A stretch of DNA of 8,997 nt, taken from contig JABJQI010000117.1 of NCBI GenBank assembly GCA_018663485.1, forward strand, positions 1 through 8,997, in the 5' to 3' direction. The position numbers were made by a program, and so were the translations under genes. This DNA comes from Opitutia bacterium. Lineage in GTDB: Bacteria; Verrucomicrobiota; Verrucomicrobiia; Opitutales; Coraliomargaritaceae. Shown piece after piece: positions 1 through 6,401 of the stretch. Within the stretch, counting starts at the first letter, position 1. Each line of letters begins with the position of its first letter. The notes under the pieces are model-generated. The model did not search any database. It was given only the letters and a program-made list of their open reading frames with translations, and was not told the DNA's origin.

Positions 1-158
1 AATAGCCTGCGGCTGATCGCCCTGCGGAGAATATTCACTACTGAGTTTGAAATCCACGAGGCCAGAAAAGCGCAGAAAACCTGAGTGCGCAAGCTGAAGC
101 GCTCGAATGCAGGTATTGGTAATCGACAAAGTTGCAGCGCACTCCATAAGTCAGTGCT

Positions 159-575
159 GTGAAGCCTGGCAACAAAGCGATTGTATTTTTTGATGGCGAC
201 TGCGGCCTATGCAGTCTCTCTGTTCGTTTCTTAATTAAGCGCGATAGCCACCAACACTTGTATTTCGCGCCACTGCAAGGGGTCACCGCACAGGCCATCC
301 TGCCACAGCAATACCGCGAATCACTGCGAACCATGGTCTACCAACGTGTGAGCGCCGACACTCAACCCACGCTGCTGATCCGCTCCGAAGCAGTGCTGCT
401 GGCACTCATTGATACGGGGAGCGCGTGGCGTCATCTCGCACAGATTGCTCGCCTGTTACCTCTTAGCATTCGTGACTGGAGCTATGACCGAGTTGCCGAC
501 AAGCGAAAGATCTTTTTCAAAGCCGCTGCCTGCAAATTGCCCAGTCAAGCAGAACACGCACGCATTTTACCGTAG
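159..575 (+). CDS. DCC-family (DUF393) thiol-disulfide oxidoreductase-like protein
   Basis: Small 138-aa soluble protein of the DCC/DUF393 family (COG3011, YuxK-like). Seen: a hydrophobic first strand (residues 7-11, AIVFF) runs straight into D12-G-D-C15-G-L-C18, the family's DxxCxxC signature, so the CXXC pair of a thioredoxin-like redox site is intact. The family's C-terminal end is also recognisable: SYDRVADKRKIFF followed by CKLPS near residues 113-129. Length is normal for the family. The start is GTG; an in-frame TAA at 147-149 leaves no other usable start upstream, and there is no Shine-Dalgarno sequence. It has no signal peptide or membrane segment, so it is probably cytoplasmic. The family is annotated as putative oxidoreductase by fold and motif; substrate and partners are not established. 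It stands alone, convergent with the antiporter gene on the other strand. Family assignment is firm, function is not. Confidence 0.93.
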   Translation: MKPGNKAIVFFDGDCGLCSLSVRFLIKRDSHQHLYFAPLQGVTAQAILPQQYRESLRTMVYQRVSADTQPTLLIRSEAVLLALIDTGSAWRHLAQIARLLPLSIRDWSYDRVADKRKIFFKAAACKLPSQAEHARILP

Positions 576-730
576 TGATTAAGATACTGAACTTGGACCA
601 TCTGGACTCGAGGCACGTTACAAAAACTGGCATGCGGAGCAGTCTATTCGAGCTACTTGTCGGTATATCGGCGCCCACATAGGTTCTCAATTTCTAAATC
701 AGCCGCTGTGGTTGCCTGCGTGTTGCAAAT

Positions 731-757
731 GGAGTGCGGGCGAGTCGCCCGCGTTCC
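731..757 (+). repeat. REP-like extragenic palindrome
   Basis: A 27-base sequence folds back on itself: 731-743 pairs with 745-757 around the single base 744 (about an 11-bp stem once a realistic loop is allowed). The core is GCGGGCGA-G-TCGCCCGC. The outer pairs at 734/754 and 735/753 are G-U and U-G when read as + strand nucleic acid, but would be A-C mismatches on the - strand, so the fold is favoured on the + strand. No U-tract follows, and it lies over 150 bases beyond the upstream stop codon, so it does not look like a terminator. Position between convergent genes, high GC against its surroundings and a compact palindrome are typical of REP elements moved by RAYT transposases. There is only one copy in this window, so membership in a repeat family is inferred. 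Confidence 0.6.
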
Positions 758-852
758 CTGAATTGCCTATTGTAGCGATGCGCTTGATTTCAAAAAATCT
801 AATGCTATTGGCAAAAGCTGTCAGACTGTTGCGGTGACGGCGGTTAAACTGA

Positions 853-884
853 AACAGGCCCTTCGGATAACCGAAGAGCCTGTT
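853..884 (-). terminator. Terminator hairpin of the antiporter gene
   Basis: Bases 853-866 pair with 871-884 around the four-base loop 867-870, giving a 14-bp stem. The single imperfect position (860/877) is a U-G wobble in - strand RNA but a C-A mismatch in + strand RNA, so the hairpin fits leftward transcripts better. It begins 28 bases past the antiporter stop codon. The 3' flank on the - strand is only moderately U-rich (GUUUCAGUUUAA), so termination may be partly Rho-assisted. Confidence 0.72.
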
Positions 885-912
885 AACATATGCGATTGTG
901 TGACCGAACTTG

Positions 913-2523
913 CTATTGAGGCAGAAAGATAAAGACACAAGCCATCACTAGTGTTGGAAACAGCGCGCCGAGCATCAACCGAAGTGGTGAAACACCACCA
1001 TCGAAATATTTGCTCAGAATGCTCTGACCGGCAGGATTCGGCGCATTGGCGATCACCGTCAAACCACCACCAGTGACTGCACCAGCAACCACTGCATACT
1101 GAAGTGCGACCGCACGTGCGGAGTCGGCCGCTAAATTTTGATCAAAGGCGGGCACCTGTGATGCTAGGAAAGTAATTGCGGCATTATCATTAAATGCAGT
1201 CAACACAGTCGCACCAATGAAGAGCGGCACTTCACCGAGGGCTGAGAGCACAGGAGCGATCCACCAACCTTGCAGTCCACCATGCGTGACGAGCCCAGCA
1301 AGAAAGAAACCAACCAACAACGGCCCCTTCAGCGAGATCGCATATTGATGATGATCCGTCGCAATCGTAAAGGCGATAAAAACGAGAAAGCCGCCTATAA
1401 AGAATGCTGGGTGGTGCAATGTAAACACCGTCCATGCGAGGAAAAATAGATGAACACCAATAATCCATAGCGGTGCAGGCTCTTCTTCATTAGCGGGCGC
1501 TTCAGCCGCAAGCGCATCTGCTTTTCCCTTTAAAGCCACAAAGTCCTTACGAAAGACCAAGAAATAAACCCCAGTCGCGATCAAAATACCGATTACCGCA
1601 CGAATTCCGAAATGAGAGAGCATAAACGGAGTATCCCAGCCCCACTTCGATGCCACCATGAGCACAGGAGGCGCTGCAAAGTGCGTCAATGTGCCACCGA
1701 CAGAGATATTCACAAACAACAAACCCATGGTAGCATACTTAAACGTAGGCGTCGGATTGTAGCAGTAGAACTGATGCCCAAGCAGTAGTGCAGCAATCGT
1801 CATTGCGGCGGGCTCAGTAATGAAAGAGCCAAGTAAAGGTGCGATAATCAGAATCGATAGCCACCATGCTGCGGGTGTGCGCTTGCCAAGTTTAGCCACC
1901 GAGCTCAAGGCGCGCTCGGCAAAAGCGACGACTGGGCGCGATGCCGCGATCGCCATGATTACGACGACAAAGACCGGCTCGGTGTAATTACGCGTATCGA
2001 TATAGTGCGTGGTGTGATCCCAGCCATATTTATAAGTAATAAACAATAGCAGCGGAATCAGCCATATACCAAAAATGGCTTCAATCTCGCCGAGAAAATG
2101 AAATAAGGTCGCTTTAAAACTCACTGGGTCCTTGCCGTCCACAAAGACACGCTTATCGGCCTTCGCTTTTGCATCGTTCTCATGTTCGTATTTGTGCGCA
2201 AGCTTCATGAAATGCACTGACGCGAAGGTATGCATGATCGCCCCTAAGAACAGTAAGGTCGCGATTAAGTTGATCGGATCTGCGGTTGCGCGGAGTTTTA
2301 GTATCTGCAGCACACTGAGCTCATCCTCAGAAATGTTAAGTTCATCAGCGTGCGCTTGTTCTAGTGGCGTGTAATCCTCTAACGCCATGGGAAACGAAAT
2401 GTCTGAGACGCCATGACCATGTTCATTGCCACTAATCGGACTACCAGCCGCAGCATGCAGGCTAGAAGTCATAATGAAACTGGCGAGGAAGAGTAGGATG
2501 AATCGTATCGGGTAGATGATCAT
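913..2523 (-). CDS. Putative Na+/H+ antiporter, integral membrane protein
   Basis: Predicted 536-aa inner-membrane secondary transporter resembling the 'putative Na+/H+ antiporter' family (Pfam Na_H_antiport_3, formerly DUF1504) and, more distantly, NhaD/ArsB-type ion transporters. Seen: a cleavable-looking signal peptide (residues 1-25, ending SLHAAAG), a short His/acid-rich exported stretch (about 26-80), then roughly a dozen hydrophobic segments from residue 84 to 534. Two halves carry matching motifs: TEPAAMT at 236-242 and GGTLT at 276-280 in the first, NDNAAIT at 445-451 and GGGLT with NAPN at 485-496 in the second. Such paired Gly-rich and polar motifs are usual for two-fold pseudo-symmetric ion transporters. 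Charged cytoplasmic-type loops lie at about 108-135 and 325-350. Inferred role: exchange of Na+ and H+ for pH or salt homeostasis. Ion specificity cannot be read from sequence. No clear Shine-Dalgarno precedes the ATG; an internal Met at residue 18 would cut into the signal peptide. Confidence 0.85.
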   Translation of the reverse strand: MIIYPIRFILLFLASFIMTSSLHAAAGSPISGNEHGHGVSDISFPMALEDYTPLEQAHADELNISEDELSVLQILKLRATADPINLIATLLFLGAIMHTFASVHFMKLAHKYEHENDAKAKADKRVFVDGKDPVSFKATLFHFLGEIEAIFGIWLIPLLLFITYKYGWDHTTHYIDTRNYTEPVFVVVIMAIAASRPVVAFAERALSSVAKLGKRTPAAWWLSILIIAPLLGSFITEPAAMTIAALLLGHQFYCYNPTPTFKYATMGLLFVNISVGGTLTHFAAPPVLMVASKWGWDTPFMLSHFGIRAVIGILIATGVYFLVFRKDFVALKGKADALAAEAPANEEEPAPLWIIGVHLFFLAWTVFTLHHPAFFIGGFLVFIAFTIATDHHQYAISLKGPLLVGFFLAGLVTHGGLQGWWIAPVLSALGEVPLFIGATVLTAFNDNAAITFLASQVPAFDQNLAADSARAVALQYAVVAGAVTGGGLTVIANAPNPAGQSILSKYFDGGVSPLRLMLGALFPTLVMACVFIFLPQ

Positions 2524-2556
2524 AAGCTAGAAGGTCTAAGGATTTATGTATTACTT

Positions 2557-2613
2557 AAAAGAAAAAACGCGACCAGCCCTGCGAATTCTCATCGACTACG
2601 GCAACCGATCGCG
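2557..2613 (-). terminator. Intrinsic terminator after rlmH
   Basis: On the - strand, CGCGATCGGTT (complement of 2603-2613) pairs with GGCTGGTCGCG (complement of 2568-2578) through 11 consecutive pairs, four of them G-U, around a 24-base loop. The stem is followed at once by T6-C-T4 (complement of 2557-2567). Stem plus long T-tract is the standard Rho-independent form; the long loop makes it less than ideal. It lies about 50 bases past the rlmH stop and 34 bases before the antiporter start, so it would separate the two genes transcriptionally or act as an attenuator ahead of the antiporter. Confidence 0.68.
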
Positions 2614-2627
2614 CGCCGATACATAAG

Positions 2628-2633
2628 ATTATA
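2628..2633 (-). promoter_or_regulatory. Candidate -10 box upstream of antiporter gene
   Basis: A perfect TATAAT on the - strand lies in the 140-base gap between rlmH and the antiporter gene. No good -35 hexamer is present at 16-18 bases (GAATCG-like at 17). If used, transcription would begin near base 2621 and pass through the terminator-like structure at 2557-2613 before reaching the gene, which would make that structure an attenuator. It may equally be a chance match in an AT-rich spot. Confidence 0.35.
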
Positions 2634-2663
2634 ATGAAGACCGTTAAGAACGATTCCGCACGG

Positions 2664-3107
2664 CTAGGCGTGGTGATAATTAGAACCAGCGTTGATCGAG
2701 ACAGCGCGGTAAAGTTGCTCACACAACAGCATACGGGCGATCTCGTGTGTGAAAGTGAGTGGTGACAAAGCAAACAGTACGTCCGCCCGCCCCTTGACTG
2801 CGGGACTCAAGCCATAAGCGCCACCGATGATAAAAATGGCTGGGTGCCCTTGCAGATTGAAAAGTTCTTTGGCGAGACCTGTGGAAGTGCGCGTTTTGCC
2901 TTCCTCGGCCATCACGTAGACGCGAGCGTCTTTTCGTTTGGCCAACGCTTCGAGGATCCGCTCACCCTCGCTTTCGACATCGCCATCCTTGAGTTCGAGC
3001 AACTCGAAGTTGCCGGAACGTTTAAGGCGCTTCGAGAAATCGTCGCAGAGCGCAGTCAGCGGCTTATTCTTCATACGGCCTATGGCAATGATGGTGTAGC
3101 GATACAT
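2664..3107 (-). CDS. rlmH: 23S rRNA (pseudouridine-1915-N3) methyltransferase RlmH
   Basis: RlmH uses S-adenosylmethionine to methylate N3 of pseudouridine 1915 in helix 69 of 23S rRNA, acting as a homodimer on assembled 70S ribosomes in the cytoplasm. Seen: 147 aa, close to the usual 155-160. The SPOUT-fold signature is complete: an IIGG strand-turn at 93-96, GLSP at 99-102, then the knot-forming helix segment LSPLTFTHEIARMLLCEQLYRA at 114-135 and the family's C-terminal YHH at 144-146, which contributes to the active site. The N-terminal strand YTIIAIGRMK is also typical. The ATG start gives the normal N-terminus, although the 15 bases before it are pyrimidine-rich and hold no Shine-Dalgarno sequence. 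It lies 49 bases after the EEP-family gene on the same strand, so co-transcription is likely. An intrinsic terminator follows it. Confidence 0.96.
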   Translation of the reverse strand: MYRYTIIAIGRMKNKPLTALCDDFSKRLKRSGNFELLELKDGDVESEGERILEALAKRKDARVYVMAEEGKTRTSTGLAKELFNLQGHPAIFIIGGAYGLSPAVKGRADVLFALSPLTFTHEIARMLLCEQLYRAVSINAGSNYHHA

Positions 3108-3156
3108 GTTAATCGGAGTGGTGGTGAGGGAGAAAAAAACTGATATTTAGCCGCAT

Positions 3157-3951
3157 CTACTTTAGTTTATTGAGAATCTCGAGATCCACCACGACGGGGC
3201 GATGGTCACTAACGTAGCAACGTAGGATCTCACAGCGCATAACTTTGTAACTCGGTGGCACGAGAATAAAATCCAAACCATGGATCGGAAGAAGTGACGG
3301 AAAAGTGCGACCATTTTTTGGGTAGATCTGGTAGGCGCATTGATCCTCTAAGTATTTAAACAGGTGCGCAACGGCGTCATTGGGCTTACCTGAGCGGCTA
3401 TTAAAATCACCACACACGACTGGCGATAAATAGCCCTCATTACCCTTTTGCGCATGGCGTTCTTCTAAAAATACGATGAGCCGCTCGATTTGCTCAATCC
3501 GGCGCAGTCGCGATTTATAGTCCAGGTGCAGATTGACGATCGGCAGGTGCCCATCTGGCAACGTCAGCTCGGTATAGAGAAAGCCTTTCTCACCAATCTC
3601 TGCGCTACCGAACGCTTGATGATCGGCATGCTCGATCGGAAAACGTGACAGCAGGCCATTCCCATACGCGAGCGGCAGCCGCCCGCCGCGCCGATTATGC
3701 ACACCGAGATGACTATGCGGGTAGCAGGCCTCTGCTTTTAAAAAATCGAGCAAATGAATCCGCTGGTTCCAGTGTGAGTCCTCATCGACTTCCTGCAACG
3801 CCACGACGTCGGCCGCTTCACGCTTAAGTAATCGGGCGACCCGCAACAGATTTCGCTCAATACCCCGTGCCCGATGAAACCCCTGATACGTTGAAAGTCC
3901 GCGTCCATGTGCGATGTTAAGCGTAAGGAGACGAAGCGGACGTGCAGACAT
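3157..3951 (-). CDS. Endonuclease/exonuclease/phosphatase (EEP) family protein
   Basis: Predicted 264-aa metal-dependent phosphodiesterase of the EEP (DNase I-like, Exo III-like) fold. All catalytic motifs of the fold are visible in order: N12 in LTLNIAHG, E54 in ALQEVD (metal ligand), GNGLLSRFP at 97-105, H142 and D144 in NLHLD, D182 and N184 in CGDFNS, D227 in HGLDFIL, and the terminal S248-D249-H250 triad element in SDHRPVVVDL. It is therefore expected to be active. EEP members cleave DNA, RNA, phosphoinositides, sphingomyelin or other phosphodiesters; the motifs do not tell which. There is no signal peptide or membrane segment, so a cytoplasmic location is likely. The gene starts 17 bases after the stop of the unrecognised 256-aa gene and is followed 49 bases later by rlmH, indicating a shared transcript. 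Fold assignment is firm; substrate is unknown. Confidence 0.9.
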   Translation of the reverse strand: MSARPLRLLTLNIAHGRGLSTYQGFHRARGIERNLLRVARLLKREAADVVALQEVDEDSHWNQRIHLLDFLKAEACYPHSHLGVHNRRGGRLPLAYGNGLLSRFPIEHADHQAFGSAEIGEKGFLYTELTLPDGHLPIVNLHLDYKSRLRRIEQIERLIVFLEERHAQKGNEGYLSPVVCGDFNSRSGKPNDAVAHLFKYLEDQCAYQIYPKNGRTFPSLLPIHGLDFILVPPSYKVMRCEILRCYVSDHRPVVVDLEILNKLK

Positions 3952-3968
3952 GAGCTATAGGGTAAGAC

Positions 3969-4739
3969 CTACGCGCCGTCCTGGACAGAACGCGCGTACT
4001 TGGCGACGGATTTAAATAATGAATCTGCAAATGCGCCAACGGAAACCAACACCAGTTGTAACTCGAGATCGCTGAAAACCACCGCCTCTCCCTCGCGGAA
4101 GACTTTACGTAGATCCACTAGTTTTCCCTGCGCCTGCCCATCTACATCTCCCGAATTCTGAAGCTCAACAGTCTTCAGCTCGATGACGAGTTCACCCTCT
4201 CCGTCAACCTGTGCAGCTTTAACAATACCACCCTGTTGCATCAAAATTTGCATCACGAAACCGAGCGAGATGATGCTATCCTCAAGCTCGCACATGATGT
4301 CATAGTCTTTTTCGAGGCGATTAAACTTCTCGTCAATTGGGGCGGGAATGAAAGCTTTCTGAGCTGCTTGTGCAACTTTCTGCGCGTCAGGTGTCACATC
4401 TTTATTGGCACTGGTGGCCTTAACCAGTGCGAGGAAGAAGTGGGCGTTGTTCATCGCCGTCACAATCAGATTCAAGGAATCACCAATCACCTGGCGCACC
4501 AGCAGATCACGCGCGTAGGCCTGCATTTGCTCGAAATTCTGATGGCGCGGAGCGGCTGGCATAATGCGAGGCGTGTTCACACGCTGATTATAACGGTCTT
4601 CCTGCACCGCTTCACGTGAAGCCAGATTAAAAGCCAGCATATCGAAATGGCGTTGTAACCCAGACATGAATTGTTGCGCGATTTGCTGTAAGTTAACTTG
4701 CTGCGGTTGCCCGCCATTGGAATTGGATTCAGCTGTCAT
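3969..4739 (-). CDS. Unrecognised 256-aa protein, probably soluble
   Basis: I do not recognise this protein. Seen: a Gln/Asn-rich N-terminus (residues 5-24), a mostly helical-looking body, and no signal peptide or clear membrane span. Residues 66-108 contain a helix-like run (FEQMQAYARDLLVRQV and following), 136-170 are acidic and amphipathic, and 182-192 (GELVIELKTVE) looks like a beta strand. The C-terminal part (about 219-250, AVVFSDLELQLVLVSVGAFADSL...) is strongly hydrophobic-amphipathic. Codon use resembles its neighbours, and the reading frame is intact with an ATG preceded by a weak purine stretch (AAAGAGA). It is the first gene of the leftward cluster, 17 bases upstream of the EEP gene, and diverges from cls across 155 bases. 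It is likely a real gene because of its length, its spacing and a plausible extended -10 promoter upstream. It could be a lineage-specific Opitutae protein. Confidence 0.8.
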   Translation of the reverse strand: MTAESNSNGGQPQQVNLQQIAQQFMSGLQRHFDMLAFNLASREAVQEDRYNQRVNTPRIMPAAPRHQNFEQMQAYARDLLVRQVIGDSLNLIVTAMNNAHFFLALVKATSANKDVTPDAQKVAQAAQKAFIPAPIDEKFNRLEKDYDIMCELEDSIISLGFVMQILMQQGGIVKAAQVDGEGELVIELKTVELQNSGDVDGQAQGKLVDLRKVFREGEAVVFSDLELQLVLVSVGAFADSLFKSVAKYARSVQDGA

Positions 4740-4789
4740 AAAAATTCTCTTTGTAATGTAATCTGAGGGAAAAGCACTTCACTCAACGA

Positions 4790-4798
4790 ATTCTAGCA
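4790..4798 (-). promoter_or_regulatory. Extended -10 promoter for leftward cluster
   Basis: The - strand reads TGCTAGAAT here, an extended -10 (TGn plus TAGAAT, five of six consensus bases). Transcription would start near base 4783, leaving a leader of about 43 bases before the ATG at 4739. No convincing -35 hexamer lies upstream, which extended -10 promoters tolerate. This is the best candidate for the promoter of the unrecognised gene, the EEP gene and rlmH. Confidence 0.5.
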
Positions 4799-4832
4799 CT
4801 CGGGACAACCTCGTATTTATTTTATCCACAAA

Positions 4833-4851
4833 ATGATTTGAATCAAATCAT
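4833..4851. promoter_or_regulatory. Perfect 19-bp palindrome, candidate operator
   Basis: ATGATTTGA-A-TCAAATCAT is a perfect inverted repeat with nine-base arms and one central base. It lies in the 155-base region between divergent genes, its centre about 52 bases from the predicted cls transcription start and about 59 from the predicted start of the leftward cluster. That spacing suits a dimeric regulator, possibly an activator, acting on either or both promoters. The 9-1-9 layout is shared with Fur-family operators, but the sequence is not a canonical Fur, PerR or Zur box. The regulator is unknown. Confidence 0.55.
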
Positions 4852-4878
4852 CTATAGGCTCGTCTGAGCAGATATATT

Positions 4879-4887
4879 TGCTATAGT
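4879..4887 (+). promoter_or_regulatory. Extended -10 promoter for cls
   Basis: TGCTATAGT is an extended -10 element (TGn plus TATAGT, five of six consensus bases). No consensus -35 is found 16-18 bases upstream. The predicted transcription start, six to eight bases downstream, falls at about 4893-4895, which coincides with the cls ATG at 4895; the transcript would be leaderless or nearly so. No Shine-Dalgarno sequence is present upstream of the ATG, which is consistent with that. Confidence 0.5.
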
Positions 4888-4894
4888 AACGTTT

Positions 4895-6358
4895 ATGTGG
4901 GTATGGTTCAACGATCAGCTACTTGAGCCCCTAACCTATTGGTTGGGCGGCGCTTTGGTATTTTTCGTGACAAATGCGACGGCCGTGCTTGGTTTCATCC
5001 TCGCGCTACTGATCGTCCGCCGCGTCTTGATCGAGAAGCGCAACCCGAGTAACTTTTTCGCGTGGTTCTTTATCGTAGTCTTTTTACCCCTCGTCGGTGT
5101 GCCTCTATATTTTATGTTTGGTGGCCGGAAGAGTCGCAAAAAATCACGGATTAAACGTAAAATCGCTGATGCCGCTCGCTCGATCAGCGTAGGAGATGAT
5201 AGCAACCAGCCATGCAGCCACGACATGCTCGCTTATCCAGGCGCCAATACCACCACCACAGGTAATCACTTCGAACTACTGCCCGACGGTGAGAGTGCCT
5301 TTGATCGAATCTGCCAAGAAATAGAGAACGCAGAGCACACCATCCACATTGCCACCTACATCCTGAGTCGCGATGCCACAGGTAAAAAAATTATCGAACT
5401 CCTAGCCAAGCGCGCCACCGAGGGGTTAACGGTACGTCTGCTACTCGACTCGCTTGGCAGCTGGAATCAAACTCGTGCTGCACGCCACATGTTACGCAAA
5501 GCTGGCGGACATGTCGTAATGTTCATCCCCGTGCTGCCAATTCAAACCCATATTTCCTCTAATTTACGCAACCACCGAAAGATCGCCATCTTCGATAATT
5601 ACCGCGCCATTACAGGTGGTCAAAATCTCGACATACGCTTCCTCGGCAGCACGCCAATGGCGGAGCGCTTCGCTGATTTTAGCGTCATTACCCAAGGCCC
5701 GGCAGTCGCTCACCTTAGCCGAATTTTCCTAGCGGACTGGGCTTTTGCTGCCAAAGAATCACCCTCCAAATATGGCGAACTACTGCGCCATATCCCTGAA
5801 GAAGCTGGCGATAGCACGATCGAAGTCATCGCCAGTGGTCCTGACGTTGCGAACGACCCTTTGTGGGAGCAGATCATACGGATTATACAAGAGTTCAAAC
5901 AGAGCCTGACGATCATCACACCCTATTTCATCCCCGACGAAGTGCTGTTTCAATCCCTCATCGTCAAAGCACACACGGGGCGCAATATACGCCTCGTGCT
6001 ACCCCTGCGCTCGAATCACTCGATCGCCGATATTGCTCGCTATCACTATCTACGACAACTCCACGAGGCGGGCGTGGACATCCGCTTCTACACACCGCGC
6101 ATGCTGCATGGCAAAGTCATCCTCGCTGATGGCAAAGTCGCGCTAGTCGGCTCCGCTAATATCGATATGCGCTCACTCTTTGTAAATTTCGAGATCGCAC
6201 TGCTGCACTACAGTGCCCCAGACATCGCACAACTTGACCAATGGGTACAAGACATCATCGCCGAGAGTATTTCCTACCAACAAGCCACTGCGAATAAACA
6301 ACTGATGCCCGCCAAGTTCACCGAAAATCTAGTGCACTTACTCGTGCCCTTACTTTGA
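4895..6358 (+). CDS. cls: Cardiolipin synthase (phospholipase D superfamily)
   Basis: Cls joins two phosphatidylglycerol molecules into cardiolipin plus glycerol at the inner membrane. Seen: 487 aa, the usual length for ClsA-type enzymes. Two N-terminal membrane spans (about 17-41 and 54-76, the PLDc_N region) are followed by a basic patch GGRKSRKKSRIKRK at 77-89 that should sit in the cytoplasm. Both HKD active-site motifs are intact: H227-K229-D234 with GGQN at 241-244, and H405-K407-D412 with GSANIDMRS at 419-427. The C-terminus ENLVHLLVPLL matches the conserved end of the family. The ATG start gives the expected first span; no Shine-Dalgarno is seen. The gene diverges from the leftward cluster and is followed 62 bases later by oppA on the same strand, with no clear terminator between. 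A different PLD-type phospholipid synthase specificity is possible but less likely. Confidence 0.95.
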   Translation: MWVWFNDQLLEPLTYWLGGALVFFVTNATAVLGFILALLIVRRVLIEKRNPSNFFAWFFIVVFLPLVGVPLYFMFGGRKSRKKSRIKRKIADAARSISVGDDSNQPCSHDMLAYPGANTTTTGNHFELLPDGESAFDRICQEIENAEHTIHIATYILSRDATGKKIIELLAKRATEGLTVRLLLDSLGSWNQTRAARHMLRKAGGHVVMFIPVLPIQTHISSNLRNHRKIAIFDNYRAITGGQNLDIRFLGSTPMAERFADFSVITQGPAVAHLSRIFLADWAFAAKESPSKYGELLRHIPEEAGDSTIEVIASGPDVANDPLWEQIIRIIQEFKQSLTIITPYFIPDEVLFQSLIVKAHTGRNIRLVLPLRSNHSIADIARYHYLRQLHEAGVDIRFYTPRMLHGKVILADGKVALVGSANIDMRSLFVNFEIALLHYSAPDIAQLDQWVQDIIAESISYQQATANKQLMPAKFTENLVHLLVPLL

Positions 6359-6360
6359 AG

Positions 6361-6401
6361 CCACTGGCAGTGGTTTCGCCTTGCTCGAAAGCAGAAGGCG
6401 A
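6361..6401 (+). other. Two adjacent hairpins between cls and oppA
   Basis: The first, CCACTG-G-CAGTGG (6361-6373), begins three bases after the cls stop. The second pairs TCGCCTT (6376-6382) with AAGGCGA (6395-6401), with an inner GCT/AGC stem closing the loop CGAA and a two-base bulge. No U-tract follows either, so neither is a standard intrinsic terminator. They could stabilise or mark a processing point in a cls-opp transcript, or slow read-through. Confidence 0.4.

Larger units (their letters stand above)
576..912. other. Gene-free stretch between convergent genes
   Basis: This 337-base stretch separates the stops of the DCC-family gene and the antiporter gene. I translated bases 580-757 in two forward frames and part of it on the reverse strand and recognised nothing. 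A short reverse-strand frame running from about 938 down to 699 is largely the translation of the hairpin and palindrome, not a credible gene. The two structured elements inside, a REP-like palindrome at 731-757 and a terminator hairpin at 853-884, are listed separately. The rest (576-730 and 758-852) shows no clear promoter or conserved element that I can name. Confidence 0.7.

Noticed and set aside
1..84. Open frame from the window edge to a TGA at 82-84 (+ strand), a possible C-terminal end of an upstream gene
   Set aside because: Only 27 codons, a length expected often by chance, and the translation (ending EARKAQKT) matches nothing I know. The sequence before the window is needed to decide.
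699..938. 79-codon reverse frame across the REP-like palindrome and terminator
   Set aside because: It translates structural repeats, overlaps the end of the antiporter gene, and has no family resemblance.
3133..3139. Seven-base T-tract (- strand) between the EEP gene and rlmH, as a possible terminator
   Set aside because: No GC-rich stem precedes it; the bases before it form at most three pairs, so an intrinsic terminator is not supported.
4838..4858. TTGAAT (4838-4843) with TATAGG (4853-4858) as a second promoter toward cls
   Set aside because: The spacer is only nine bases, far too short for a sigma-70-type promoter, and TTGAAT is part of the palindrome.
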